DNA from: Clostridia bacterium
GTDB lineage: Bacteria; Bacillota; Clostridia; Christensenellales; Aristaeellaceae
Assembly: GCA_017938695.1 (NCBI GenBank)
Contig: JAGBBA010000028.1
Coordinates: forward strand, 1 to 54,494
Reading direction: 5' to 3'
DNA length: 54,494 nucleotides
The position numbers were made by a program, and so were the translations under genes. The notes under the pieces were generated by a model. That model was not told the DNA's origin. It made no database searches and saw only the letters and a list, made by a program, of their open reading frames with translations. Position 1 is the stretch's first letter. Each line of letters begins with the position of its first letter. Below, piece by piece: positions 1 through 8,381 of the stretch.

Positions 1-2565
1 AATGGTCTTCAGGGTATTCGTGATGGCAGTGCCAACTACGCTGGTAGCATAGCCAGGCACAGCTTCTTCAACCACCGTGTAAGTGATCTCGTTGCCTTCA
101 GCATCGAACTTGGGCAGATCCTCGATCGTCCAGCTCCAGTCGCCGTTCTCATCGGGAGTCACTTCAACACTCTTGACCACAGTCTCGCCCTTCATCGCCT
201 TCACGATGATGCTGGCAGGACGGGTCAGGGTTTCGTAGCCTTCGTCACCAACCCAGTTCTTGGTGCCTTCCAGATCGGTGGTGATCAGGGTATTGGTAAT
301 GGTACAAGTAACAGAGCCATCCTCTGCCTGTACAGAATTTGAGGAAGGCACGTAGCCAGCAGGCATATTGGTTTCTTCAACTGTATAGGCCGCGCCCTTT
401 TCCAGGCTAGACCAAGTATGAGTCCAATTGGGTGCAGACAGGGTAACAGCGTCACCTACGATAGTGCCATCCTTCTTCAACTGAACAGAAACACTATCCG
501 GGCGGAAGTTGTACTGGTCGTTGCCATCGTTCCAAGACTTAATGACGGTAACATTAATCTTTTCAGGCTGTTCAGGTTCCTTTGTGTAAGCATAATACTC
601 GATATGGCGATCTACCATGCCGAATGTTTCGCCAACAACGCCAGTAACTCTGGACAGTGGCGTCACAACTCCACCACTATTATCATTAACCTCGCTCTTG
701 TTATCGTTAAAATCAATCAGTACAAAGTCCCATTTAGTAGATGTATATTCCTTTCCTGCCTCAAGTGCCGGCATAGGTTTAACAATAACATCTTGTCCTC
801 TGCTCGCATCCAATCTGGGAGTTAGCCATTCCGTTTGATAAACTGGGTCGCCATCTACAAAATATTTTACAGAAAACTTTGCAGGTTTATCATACTTATA
901 CAATAGATACCAGTAAGGCTGACTAGCACCTTCCGCACCCGGATGAGCAGATTTTAGACCACCGGTAAACACCAACGGAGTTTCCATCAACTCTGTATAC
1001 GGAACCGCAATCGTATCATTGAGCGTTTTCTGATTCACAGGATCATCTTGGTTATTAGCGCGATATCTCCACAGATACAGAGTAGCATCCTTATAATAGT
1101 CCAAACCGCCATGTTCACCAGGACCATATTTTACTACTGTCGTCTGCGGCCAATTCACCGTCACTGTTTCGCCAAAGTGCGCACCTGTATAATAGTTCGC
1201 CTGATGCGTTTCCCAGAAACCCGAACCATCAAACGATGCATTATACTCATTAAAATAGCGCGGATTGTATGCTGCCTGGAAGACCGCAACACGTTCCTTT
1301 AGATTATAAACTTTATAAATCGTAGAGCCAAGGGGCGGAAGTGAGCTACCAAGAAGAATCGGCTCCTTCGAACCAGGCACAGTGTAATAATTCTTTGCAT
1401 TTGCATCATAATATCCCGGCATATTGCTATGCAAGCTTTCAACCGAAAACTGCGCACCAAACACATGCGTTTCCGGTTTGACTTCATCGAAGTCATCACC
1501 CGTTGCATTCAATTTCAGCAGCGCATTGCCATGTAAAAAATCAGACTTAACGCCCGGAAGCGTCTCTTCAGCTGTTTCCAGGTCAACAACAAAGTTAACT
1601 GTGTATACAGGATCGAAATAGAACTTGATTGTCACTTCACCATGATGATTATCATCCAACGGCACATCATATGTATTGAATACAATCTTGCCGTTTTCAC
1701 GATCAATCTGAGCTCCGTTATAATTGTTCAGATTGGTAACCCTAATAGAAGGACTTTCGTTGTCCTTTGCTACATAACTCAGGTTTTCGTATGTACCGGC
1801 TTCCACTTCATAATTAGTGTTGTGTTCAGTTATCGTAACAATTTCTTTTTCGCCATACAGTTTATCATAAGTACCCTTATTCGTACCAGCATAATAACGC
1901 TCGATATTAAGGGTAATATCAAAGCCACCCCATACAGCAGTATATTCCACATCGCCACTCAAACTCACCTGGGTACCAGGCTTAAGGCATTGCATCAAAT
2001 CTCCATTGGGAGCCCATCCGTAAAATACTTTACCGTCGGGAGCAGTAAAAGAATTCTCCGGCAGCTGATAGTAAATATCCGACAGCTGAATAGAATCCAT
2101 ACTTCCGCTGCCTTCACCAGCAGCAAAAGACACGGTGGGACCAACAACAGAATAGGAAATATTCCAATTCGTAGTTCCATTAAACTCGCTATTAATTACA
2201 TTTTCAACAGACAAGTTCTGATTCAATGCAACAGACTTGCCCTTTATCGTAACAACACAACGATATATCTTACTATTTTCGTCAGATCCATATTTTATAT
2301 TTGTTGACTCACTGGTGCTGTTTACAACTTCGAGTCCATTTTTATTCCACGCATTACCCGGAGAATGATTCTGCACTGCATAGTAGGAGATCGTTTCTTC
2401 TTCTCCGACCTTCAGCTCGATACGCGCACCGTCTGCCAGCGAGCCTTTCTCAAGCACCGTAACGGGGTTCTGCTGTTCCGCAGCAAAAGCAACCACGGGC
2501 ATGTTGCTTGTAAACATCATGACCGACATGATCAATGCCAGAATACGCTTGAACTTATTCATCAT
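1..2565 (-). CDS. Secreted cell-surface protein with Cna_B-type domains (C-terminus beyond window)
   Basis: The frame opens at two adjacent ATGs (2565-2560) with GGAGG at 2574-2578 and stays open for 855 codons to the window edge, so the C-terminus, where a sortase signal would lie, is not visible. Residues 1-28 form a signal peptide (hydrophobic core, AFA/A cleavage). The middle is a beta-rich, Tyr-rich region with a segment around residue 320 (YFDPVYTVNF) like those joining bacterial surface repeats. Two Cna_B-like modules follow at about 667-755 (VTVIKSWNDG to CTITNTL) and 757-850 (LEGTKNWVGD to ITYTVVEEAVPGYATS). Such domains build rigid stalks in adhesins and pili and often hold isopeptide bonds. 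The middle of the gene is visibly more AT-rich than its neighbours. It is last in an operon with the two PT-repeat genes. Surface location is inferred; the ligand is unknown. Confidence 0.85.
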   Translation of the reverse strand, partial: MMNKFKRILALIMSVMMFTSNMPVVAFAAEQQNPVTVLEKGSLADGARIELKVGEEETISYYAVQNHSPGNAWNKNGLEVVNSTSESTNIKYGSDENSKIYRCVVTIKGKSVALNQNLSVENVINSEFNGTTNWNISYSVVGPTVSFAAGEGSGSMDSIQLSDIYYQLPENSFTAPDGKVFYGWAPNGDLMQCLKPGTQVSLSGDVEYTAVWGGFDITLNIERYYAGTNKGTYDKLYGEKEIVTITEHNTNYEVEAGTYENLSYVAKDNESPSIRVTNLNNYNGAQIDRENGKIVFNTYDVPLDDNHHGEVTIKFYFDPVYTVNFVVDLETAEETLPGVKSDFLHGNALLKLNATGDDFDEVKPETHVFGAQFSVESLHSNMPGYYDANAKNYYTVPGSKEPILLGSSLPPLGSTIYKVYNLKERVAVFQAAYNPRYFNEYNASFDGSGFWETHQANYYTGAHFGETVTVNWPQTTVVKYGPGEHGGLDYYKDATLYLWRYRANNQDDPVNQKTLNDTIAVPYTELMETPLVFTGGLKSAHPGAEGASQPYWYLLYKYDKPAKFSVKYFVDGDPVYQTEWLTPRLDASRGQDVIVKPMPALEAGKEYTSTKWDFVLIDFNDNKSEVNDNSGGVVTPLSRVTGVVGETFGMVDRHIEYYAYTKEPEQPEKINVTVIKSWNDGNDQYNFRPDSVSVQLKKDGTIVGDAVTLSAPNWTHTWSSLEKGAAYTVEETNMPAGYVPSSNSVQAEDGSVTCTITNTLITTDLEGTKNWVGDEGYETLTRPASIIVKAMKGETVVKSVEVTPDENGDWSWTIEDLPKFDAEGNEITYTVVEEAVPGYATSVVGTAITNTLKTI

Positions 2566-2608
2566 ACGATTTTCCTCCATTTGCAATCATGAATGTGCTT
2601 CATGCTGC

Positions 2609-3202
2609 TCATTCAACCGTTTCCGGCTGCGTCGTGTTAATCGTTGCTCGCCAGCAGATTCCAGTATGTGCCGGCTGAAGGATCAGTCGATACTGATGAT
2701 CATTCGCACCGGGAATATCCTCCCAGGTCGCGCCATAATCGAAAGACTGCTGCCACTGAACCGTGTACTGAACATTTTCTGCATTCGCAACTTCCAATGT
2801 CAGAACCATCTCAGTTCCAGCAAGGAAGACCGTCTGGTTTCCCAGGTTGGAGATCACATTCAGCACCGGCTCGGGGAGAGGTTCAGGCGTAGGCTCGGCG
2901 GTAGGTTCGGCCGTGGGTTCCTCGGTAGGAACCTCAGTCGGAACTTCCGTGGGAGCCTCGGTGGGCTCGGCAGTCACTTCCGGCTCAACCGTAGGCTCCT
3001 CGGTGGGAGCCTCCGTCGGTTCGGCGGTGGGCTCTGCCGTCGGTTCGGCAGTAGGTTCGGCGGTAGGAGCTTCCGTGGGGCGTTCCTGCACGCTGGGGAA
3101 GCGGAACACCGGCGACACGATGGTGTCTGCCACAGCAGTGGTGGTCAGCGTCATGACCAACGCCAGGGCCAGGATGATTGCTTTGCGCATGTTCTTTTTC
3201 AT
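2609..3202 (-). CDS. Secreted PT-repeat stalk protein with C-terminal Ig-like domain
   Basis: 197 residues with AAGGAG before the ATG. Residues 1-26 are a signal peptide (MKKNMRKAIILALALVMTL, cleavage near AVA/D). Residues about 39-112 are a low-complexity run of PTAEPT, PTEAPT and PTEVPT units, a probable extended acidic stalk. The last 85 residues look like a single Ig-like beta domain of the kind found in clostridial surface proteins (VQWQQSFDYGATWEDI, CWRATI). It lies 43 bp upstream of the Cna_B gene with no promoter between them, so the two are probably co-transcribed. No sortase motif or other anchor is visible. The specific role is unknown. Confidence 0.8.
   Translation of the reverse strand: MKKNMRKAIILALALVMTLTTTAVADTIVSPVFRFPSVQERPTEAPTAEPTAEPTAEPTAEPTEAPTEEPTVEPEVTAEPTEAPTEVPTEVPTEEPTAEPTAEPTPEPLPEPVLNVISNLGNQTVFLAGTEMVLTLEVANAENVQYTVQWQQSFDYGATWEDIPGANDHQYRLILQPAHTGICWRATINTTQPETVE
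2868..3085 (-). repeat. Tandem DNA repeat coding for PTAE/PTEA units
   Basis: The coding DNA repeats with a period of about 12 bp (Pro-Thr-x-Glu), with synonymous drift between units. It can expand or contract by slippage without breaking the frame. Its antisense reading gives spurious Gly/Val/Ser-rich open frames. Confidence 0.8.
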
Positions 3203-3271
3203 GTTTCTATCTCCTTACCGTCGGATTTTTAGGTTTGGGTGGTTGATTTTTGTATCTCTCTTTCAACGCCA

Positions 3272-3297
3272 AAACCGAAACGCGTTGGTTTCGGTTT
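3272..3297 (-). terminator. Hairpin between the two PT-repeat genes
   Basis: A perfect 9-bp inverted repeat (AAACCGAAA / TTTCGGTTT) lies 25 bp after the stop of the upstream PT-repeat gene. Only a short T run (TTTT) follows, so it may attenuate rather than stop transcription into the downstream gene. Confidence 0.4.
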
Positions 3298-3321
3298 CAG
3301 CAGGTGTATTCATTGTAACGA

Positions 3322-4194
3322 TCATTCCAGCACAGTCAGCACTGCGCGATATTCCAGATAAGCATTGGAGGGGCTCAGCACGAAGGTGTAGTTGAGACCG
3401 GTTTCAACGGTTTCCCACTTGTCGATGCCCACCAGCACCTGCCAGGTGATGGTGTAGGCACAATCCACATCCTTCACATCCGCGTACAGGGTAACTTCAT
3501 CACCGAAGTAGATGGGGCCCTGGTTCCGCAGGAGGATGGTCACCTTGCCCTGCAGCACCGGATCGGGTTCGACCGTAGGTTCCGCGGTAGGCTCGGCAGT
3601 GGGTTCAACAGTGGGCTCAGCGGTGGGTTCCACAGTAGGTTCGATCGTGGGTTCCGCGGTAGGCTCAACAGTGGGCTCGGCGGTGGGAGCCTCGGTGACC
3701 GTAACGATCACTTCTTCAGTGGCTTCCGGCAACCGACTCTCGGTCGGTTCTTCGGTGGGCTGCTCGGTGATCACCGGCTCGGCAGTGGGCTCGGCGGTGG
3801 GTTCAGCAGTGGGCTCAACCGTAGGCGTTTCCACGGGTGCCTCGGTGGGAGCGGCCGTTTCTACCACGGGCTCAGCAGTGGGTTCGGCGGTAGGTTCAGC
3901 GGTCGGTTCCACAGTGGGCTCCGCGGTAGGCACAGCAGTGGGTTCTGCGGTAGGCTCAGCGGTGGGCTCAGCAGTGACCACCGGTTCTTCGACTGCAGGG
4001 GCGGGAGCTTCCACATTTTCGGTTACATTGGAAGCGGTTTCATCCGCCGCAGGCATCTCAGCAGGAACCTCAACAACGGGCTGCAGGTCGGTGGGAGTCG
4101 CGATACCTTCGGCCAGCGCGCCCATCGGCAGCATAGCCATCAGCACCAGGGCCAACGCCAATGCAGCAAAGCGTTTCACAGTCGAATTCATCAT
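3322..4194 (-). CDS. Secreted PT-repeat stalk protein, longer paralogue
   Basis: 290 residues with GGAGG seven bases before two adjacent ATGs. Residues 1-28 are a signal peptide ending ALA/EG. A Glu/Pro-rich spacer precedes about 140 residues of PTAEPT, PTVEPT and PTIEPT units (about 72-212). A C-terminal domain of about 75 residues resembles an Ig-like fold (VTLYADVKDVDCAYTITWQV, YRAVLTVLE). The architecture matches the next gene downstream, so the pair looks like a duplication with a different stalk length. It is the first gene of the surface operon, with a palindrome at 4231-4246 just upstream. It is probably exported and loosely wall-associated; no anchor is seen. Confidence 0.8.
   Translation of the reverse strand: MMNSTVKRFAALALALVLMAMLPMGALAEGIATPTDLQPVVEVPAEMPAADETASNVTENVEAPAPAVEEPVVTAEPTAEPTAEPTAVPTAEPTVEPTAEPTAEPTAEPVVETAAPTEAPVETPTVEPTAEPTAEPTAEPVITEQPTEEPTESRLPEATEEVIVTVTEAPTAEPTVEPTAEPTIEPTVEPTAEPTVEPTAEPTAEPTVEPDPVLQGKVTILLRNQGPIYFGDEVTLYADVKDVDCAYTITWQVLVGIDKWETVETGLNYTFVLSPSNAYLEYRAVLTVLE
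3558..3980 (-). repeat. Tandem DNA repeat coding for PTAE/PTVE units
   Basis: About 420 bp of 12-bp-period coding repeats (Pro-Thr-Ala/Val-Glu), interrupted once by a non-repeat stretch near 3690-3770. Same repeat type as 2868-3085, roughly twice as long. Confidence 0.8.
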
Positions 4195-4230
4195 GGTGGA
4201 GCCTCCTTTGATCGCCAGGGTTTAGGTGAA

Positions 4231-4246
4231 TGCCAATGTATTGGCA
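4231..4246. promoter_or_regulatory. Palindrome upstream of the surface operon, possible operator
   Basis: TGCCAATGTATTGGCA is a perfect 7-bp inverted repeat with a 2-bp centre, 37 bp upstream of the first PT-repeat start codon. Two -10-like sequences, TATAAT (4271-4276) and GATAAT (4251-4256), precede it on the minus strand. Neither has a convincing -35. Its position downstream of the -10 candidates would suit a repressor site; the protein that binds is unknown. Confidence 0.4.
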
Positions 4247-4339
4247 AATATTATCCCAATTTCAACTACATTATAACACCCAACGGTTACCTGGACAGTT
4301 ACATAAAGGCCAAATCCACAACTTTTTCAAATAATTTTC

Positions 4340-4375
4340 AAAAAAAAGGAAAGCACCGATCACTCAGCACTTTCC
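4340..4375 (-). terminator. Intrinsic terminator of the pilus/regulator cluster
   Basis: A 9-bp stem (GGAAAGTGC / GTGCTTTCC, two wobbles) followed by eight T on the minus strand. The stem contains the stop codon of the regulator gene, so transcription ends immediately after it. Confidence 0.75.
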
Positions 4376-5592
4376 TCATCTTTCAGCTCGTTTGTTATGT
4401 CGTCATCCACCTCGCCGTCCAGGGGGCCGACGCGGTAATCGAAAACGATATTGGAGTTGGGATACTGCCGGTAGAACACCCGTTTGATGCGCTCCAGCAC
4501 CATATGGCCGGTGGCGTAATTCACCGTGGGCAAAAGCATGGCGCACATGGCCGGCGCGAAACGGGTGATGATATCGCCCTTGCGCAGGTTCTGGCTGAGG
4601 ATCTGCATCAGGCCGTTCATGATGCTGTTCTGCCGGATGTTGTCCATCACCTGATTGTCGTAGGGGCGGATCATCACGATGGCCAGGAACATGGTGGTGC
4701 CCATGCGCTCCAGGTTGCGCATCTGCAGGTTGTAGATCTCCTTGAACACCGCGTATTCGCACACATAGGCGTCGTGCTTATCGTTTTCGCGCAGCTCGTT
4801 GCGGATGGCCTGCAGGCTGAAGTCCAGCGTTTTGCCAGCGGTGACGATATGCTTGTAGAACTCCTGCATTTCCTGGCTGGGCTGCACGCCCAGGTAGCAG
4901 TAGTCCAGCTCCACCACATGCTTGTACTGCTGCATGGCTTCGCCAGTGCGGTTCATGTGGATGAGGGCCGTCATCAGCTCGATGTGCAGCCTGTCGTGGA
5001 ACTGGTCCACCTCCAGGGCGCGGCGGCATACGCTGACGATGCCCTTGTGCTCGCCCTGGATCTTCAGCAGGTCGATGTAACCCAGCACCGCCTTCATGTA
5101 GCCTTCATGCAGGGAGGCGGCCTCCACCACGGCCCATTCGTTGCGCTCGTTGTTCTGCAAAAGGTCGCCGGGGTACAGGTCCAGCAGCTTTTCGCACAGG
5201 CTGCGCTGCTCCGCCTCGGTCACGCCGTTTTCCAGCTTGGCCAGGATATCGTCGATCTCATACATATCCACGGTCATGCCGGGCAGGCATTCCCAGTGGT
5301 AGGCACCGCGGTCGGCCACCACACAGCTGCCCAGGTCGGGGCTGATCTGGTTCAGCAGGGTGCGCAGGCGGCTCACCAGGGTTTTCAGCGCGTTTTCCGG
5401 GTTGCTACTCTTTTCCTCCGACCACAGGGTCGACAAAAGACGGCTGTTGGGCACCGGGCTGCCCCGGTGGCTGATCAGCAGCTGGATCAGGCTCGCGCCC
5501 TTGCGGGATTTGTTGACCAGCAGGTCGATTTTCCGCTCGTTGATGTAAATTGCAAACGTGTCCATCATCTGGATACGCACGATATCTGCCAT
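4360..5592 (-). CDS. SARP/BTAD-type transcriptional regulator with degenerate GGDEF-like C-terminus
   Basis: 410 residues from the ATG at 5592, which has GGAGG eight bases upstream; a GTG five codons earlier would lie on top of that site. Residues 1-95 resemble the winged-helix Trans_reg_C domain, about 100-245 a BTAD helical-repeat domain (CRRALEVDQFHDRLHIELM, GEAMQQYKHVVE), and about 275-390 a nucleotidyl-cyclase-like fold. In that fold the segment RKGDIITRFAPAMCAMLLP sits where diguanylate cyclases have R.GD..GR.GGDEF, so the catalytic GGDEF motif is lost. Probably a cytoplasmic DNA-binding regulator. It lies 22 bp after pilT and is probably co-transcribed with the pilus genes, so it may regulate them. 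Ligand unknown. Confidence 0.75.
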   Translation of the reverse strand: MADIVRIQMMDTFAIYINERKIDLLVNKSRKGASLIQLLISHRGSPVPNSRLLSTLWSEEKSSNPENALKTLVSRLRTLLNQISPDLGSCVVADRGAYHWECLPGMTVDMYEIDDILAKLENGVTEAEQRSLCEKLLDLYPGDLLQNNERNEWAVVEAASLHEGYMKAVLGYIDLLKIQGEHKGIVSVCRRALEVDQFHDRLHIELMTALIHMNRTGEAMQQYKHVVELDYCYLGVQPSQEMQEFYKHIVTAGKTLDFSLQAIRNELRENDKHDAYVCEYAVFKEIYNLQMRNLERMGTTMFLAIVMIRPYDNQVMDNIRQNSIMNGLMQILSQNLRKGDIITRFAPAMCAMLLPTVNYATGHMVLERIKRVFYRQYPNSNIVFDYRVGPLDGEVDDDITNELKDEESAE

Positions 5593-5614
5593 CAGGTTAT
5601 CCTCCACACATCAG

Positions 5615-6718
5615 TTAAAACCGTTTGCCCAGACCCAGGCCGCCGCCCATGGGCGAGGGCGGTGCCATGCGGCTGCCGCGCTCCATGGTTTCGGGGTGCA
5701 CGGCATGCAGAATGGCCGTTTCCTGGGTGATTTGCCCATCCTTCACCAGGCGCATCAGCTCCGTATCCATAGAAAGCATGCCCGGGCCGCCGCTGAAAAT
5801 GGCGTTGTCAATTTGATGGGTCTTGCCTTCGCGGATCAGGTTCTGGATGGCCGGGTTAACGGTCATCACCTCGAACACGGGGGTCAGGCCGCCGTCACGG
5901 GTGAGGATCAGCCGCTGGGAAACCACGCCCTTGAGCACCATGGACAGCTGGGCGCGGATCTGGTTCTGCTGTTCGGCAGGGAATGCGTCCACAATACGGT
6001 CGATGGTCTTGGCTGCACCCAGGGTGTGCAGCGAGGACATCAGCAGATGGCCGGTTTCCGCCGCGGTAATGGCGGTGGAGATGGTCTCCTGGTCGCGCAT
6101 TTCGCCCAGCATGATCACGTCCGGAGCCTGGCGCAGGGCTGCGCGCAAGGCACGAGCAAAGGTGGAGGCGTCGTTGGGCACCTCTCGCTGGCTGACCAGG
6201 GACATCCGGTGAGGATGCAGGAATTCGATGGGGTCCTCAATGGTGATGATATGCCCGCTGCGGGTGGAGTTGATGCGATCCACCAGGCAGGCCAGGGTGG
6301 TACTCTTGCCGTTGCCGGCAGGGCCGGTGACCAGCACCATGCCGCTGCGGAGCTCCGCCAGGTTCAGCACCACGTCGGGGATATTCACATCCTTGGGATT
6401 GGGCAGACCGAAGGCCACCACGCGGCAGGTGGCTGCCACGGTGCCGCGCTGCTTGTAGGTGTTGCAGCGAAAACGACTCACGTCGCGCACGGAGAAAGAA
6501 AAGTCGTCGTCGCCTTCTTCATCCAGCACGTTGGTATTGCGGCTGGCCAGGCTGTAAGCCGTGCGGACAAGGGCCTCGGCGTCGGCGGGCATCAGGCGTT
6601 CCTGGGTCAGGGCCACCATGCGGCCGTTGGCCTTGACCATCACAGGTGAACCGGGAATGATAAAAACGTCCGAGCCATCCTTGGCCAGGGCATCCTTCAG
6701 TAACTCAATCAGTTCCAT
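5615..6718 (-). CDS. pilT: PilT-type twitching ATPase
   Basis: 367 residues from the ATG at 6718 (GGAGG just upstream; a longer open frame upstream has no such site). It belongs to the GspE/PilT secretion ATPases, hexamers that drive retraction or assembly of type IV pili at the inner membrane. Walker A is GPAGNGKSTT (about 132-141; the third residue is usually T). The Asp box is ITIEDPIEFLH, Walker B VIMLGEMRD (about 201-209), and the His box AAETGHLLMSSLHT. The C-terminal tail is Gly/Met-rich. The start overlaps the end of the preceding pilin-like gene by 10 bp, so translation is likely coupled. No PilB-type extension ATPase is present in this window. Family assignment is firm; pilT rather than pilB is by similarity of motifs and length. 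Confidence 0.9.
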   Translation of the reverse strand: MELIELLKDALAKDGSDVFIIPGSPVMVKANGRMVALTQERLMPADAEALVRTAYSLASRNTNVLDEEGDDDFSFSVRDVSRFRCNTYKQRGTVAATCRVVAFGLPNPKDVNIPDVVLNLAELRSGMVLVTGPAGNGKSTTLACLVDRINSTRSGHIITIEDPIEFLHPHRMSLVSQREVPNDASTFARALRAALRQAPDVIMLGEMRDQETISTAITAAETGHLLMSSLHTLGAAKTIDRIVDAFPAEQQNQIRAQLSMVLKGVVSQRLILTRDGGLTPVFEVMTVNPAIQNLIREGKTHQIDNAIFSGGPGMLSMDTELMRLVKDGQITQETAILHAVHPETMERGSRMAPPSPMGGGLGLGKRF

Positions 6719-7143
6719 AAGTCCTCCGCTCCCACCGTCAGGTAATGCTGGGCCCAGGCCGCCCGGGGCATGCTCCCCCACTGCGACAGCTGCACCGCGC
6801 ATTCCAGGTTACGGTCGCCCTCGGTTTCCGTCCAGTAGACTAAATCGTTTTCCAGGTACATGAACTCCGGCAGGTTCTTCTCCACCAGGGAAAGATATTC
6901 GTCATGGCTGGCTGCCTGGCTGGCGCACTGGGCCAGCAGGGTATCCAGCTGGGCAAAGCTACCCTCACTGCGGGCATTCAGGCCGTACACGGTTTCGATC
7001 ATCACCGCGCTGCGGCTGCTGAGGGATTCGTCGTTCCGGGCACTGATGAAGGTGAGCATGCAAAGCACGCACATGCTCAGTACCACCACGATCAGGATCA
7101 GCGACGCCGCGCCAGGACCCAGGGCGATTTTCCGCTGCTTCAT
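6709..7143 (-). CDS. Small membrane-anchored pilin-like protein
   Basis: 144 residues with GGGAGG before the ATG. An N-terminal hydrophobic helix (about 12-34, ASLILIVVVLSMCVLCMLTF) follows a short basic leader KQRKIALGPG, as in prepilin-like proteins. The Glu at mature position 5 that marks major pilins is absent. The rest is soluble with no recognised domain and ends with two Trp-containing segments. It overlaps the upstream pilin-like gene by 4 bp and pilT by 10 bp. By position it is probably a minor component of the pilus-like machine. The family is not recognised. Confidence 0.7.
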   Translation of the reverse strand: MKQRKIALGPGAASLILIVVVLSMCVLCMLTFISARNDESLSSRSAVMIETVYGLNARSEGSFAQLDTLLAQCASQAASHDEYLSLVEKNLPEFMYLENDLVYWTETEGDRNLECAVQLSQWGSMPRAAWAQHYLTVGAEDLWN

Positions 7144-7541
7144 GGCTGCACCTCCCCGGGGATATATCGGTCGGCAGGCAGGGCAAACAGGGCTTCACCG
7201 TCATACAACGCGGTGATCGTCATCCGCCGCAGGATGCCTGCATCATGGGCTTCATCATCACAGGACACGGCAAGGCGATACAGCTCGTCCGCCTTCTCCC
7301 AGCCGGTTTCACCCTGCACAAAGCCCAATTCCGCCAGCTTGTCCTGGGGCGCATCGGCTGCGTAGAGGGTTTCCGCCAGGTTCTGGGCCTGCATCAGGGC
7401 CTCGTTCCGGGCACCGGCCCGGGTGCTGTATTGCTTGGCTGCACCGAAGATCTCCATCAGCGTGGTGGATGCCAGCATGAAAAACAGCACCACGATGAGC
7501 AGCTCCACCAGGAGCGCATTCACACGTCCGTTCTGCTTCAT
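7140..7541 (-). CDS. Prepilin-like protein with VELL N-terminus
   Basis: 133 residues; GGAGGAGT precedes the ATG. The N-terminus KQNGRVNALLVELLIVVLFF is a type III-style prepilin helix: the Glu of VELL falls at mature position 5 if cleavage follows Asn8, although the usual Gly at -1 is replaced. The remainder (MEIFGAAKQYSTRAGARNEALMQAQNLAETLYA) is the typical amphipathic continuation of pseudopilins, followed by a small C-terminal domain. It is probably a pseudopilin processed by a prepilin peptidase encoded elsewhere. Translation appears coupled to the next gene (4-bp overlap). Confidence 0.75.
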   Translation of the reverse strand: MKQNGRVNALLVELLIVVLFFMLASTTLMEIFGAAKQYSTRAGARNEALMQAQNLAETLYAADAPQDKLAELGFVQGETGWEKADELYRLAVSCDDEAHDAGILRRMTITALYDGEALFALPADRYIPGEVQP

Positions 7542-7545
7542 TGTG

Positions 7546-8043
7546 TTACTCCTCCGGGCTGATCTGGCAGCGCAGCTGGTGCTGCACCGCGCTTTGGGTG
7601 CCGTCCTGCCCGGTGAGGTGCACCGTCAGGAAGCCGTCTTCTATCACAGGCTGGAAAGCCGCCGCCTGGCAGATGCTCTCGCCGGATTCCAGGCTGAAGC
7701 CATACTCGGCAGACATGAAGCTTTCATACAGCATGCCGTCGCGGCAGAAAAGCCGCTTGATGTAACATTCGTCGCCGTAATCGCTGACGATGGCCAGCAC
7801 GGTTACGCCGTCGTGTTCCTCAATGGTTACTTCGCTCAGGCCGTCCTCGGCCCACAGAGCACTACGCACCACGGTAGAAAGGATGCGTGCCTGGTTGTTG
7901 GCGTTGGCACGCTCCACCGTGCCGCGGTAGACCTGGGCACCCAGGGTCACCAGCAAGGTGCTCATGGCAGCAAACACCGCCAGGAGCAGCAGCACAAACA
8001 CGTTCTGGATCATGCGGGGCGGCCGCTTGTCATGGATGCTCAC
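7546..8043 (-). CDS. DUF4860-like pilus-cluster membrane protein
   Basis: 165 residues from a GTG at 8043 that overlaps the stop of the previous gene (GTGA). A single N-terminal membrane helix (about 11-35, MIQNVFVLLLLAVFAAMSTLLV) is followed by LGAQVYRGTVERANANNQAR and a beta-rich periplasmic-side domain. The layout matches the DUF4860 family, which I recall from clostridial type IV pilus clusters; I hold that match as likely, not proven. No enzymatic motif. The only start signal is a modest G-rich tract upstream. Confidence 0.65.
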   Translation of the reverse strand: MSIHDKRPPRMIQNVFVLLLLAVFAAMSTLLVTLGAQVYRGTVERANANNQARILSTVVRSALWAEDGLSEVTIEEHDGVTVLAIVSDYGDECYIKRLFCRDGMLYESFMSAEYGFSLESGESICQAAAFQPVIEDGFLTVHLTGQDGTQSAVQHQLRCQISPEE

Positions 8044-8345
8044 GGCTGGCTGCGCCCCCTCTCCATCACGCGGATATCCGGCATAACGTTGGAGGCAAAG
8101 GCCTCGTAATACACCAGATACCGGTCCTCGTTGTAACCCAGGCCATAATGTTCACGGAGGTAATCCAGGTCGTCGGGGTATGCGCCTTCCACGGCATAGC
8201 AGGTCAGGGCTGCGTTTTTCACAGCGTCGCGCACCAGGCCCAGCTCCGCCTCGTCACTGGCACTGGTTACACGGTCGATGGCCAGGCAGAAGATCAGCAC
8301 GATGGCCACAAAAATGGCTGCTGCGGCAAAATCCTTTCGATTCAC
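8040..8345 (-). CDS. Short pilin-like protein
   Basis: 101 residues from GTG (8345) with GGAGG seven bases upstream. It has an N-terminal membrane helix (about 6-25), then RVTSASDEAELGLVRDAVKNAALTCYAVEG and YPDDLDYLREHYGL. The last segment is the pattern seen after the N-terminal helix in small pseudopilins, where a disordered loop precedes a compact domain. It lacks a clear prepilin peptidase site. It lies 36 bp downstream of the GspF gene and overlaps the DUF4860-like gene. Confidence 0.65.
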   Translation of the reverse strand: MNRKDFAAAAIFVAIVLIFCLAIDRVTSASDEAELGLVRDAVKNAALTCYAVEGAYPDDLDYLREHYGLGYNEDRYLVYYEAFASNVMPDIRVMERGRSQP

Positions 8346-8381
8346 TGCATTCCCTCCTTTCTTTCGTTTTGGTGTGCCCTA

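Noticed and set aside
1048-2307. Plus-strand open frames opposite the Cna_B gene
   Set aside because: The minus strand is open for 855 codons with signal peptide and Cna_B modules; the plus frames are shadows.
2868-3980. CRISPR-like regular repeats
   Set aside because: The repeats are in-frame coding units of about 12 bp without unique spacers and no cas genes are present.
3512-4225. Plus-strand open frame rich in VGSAVGS repeats
   Set aside because: Antisense of the PTAEPT coding repeats; no ribosome site and no signal peptide. The minus-strand genes have both.
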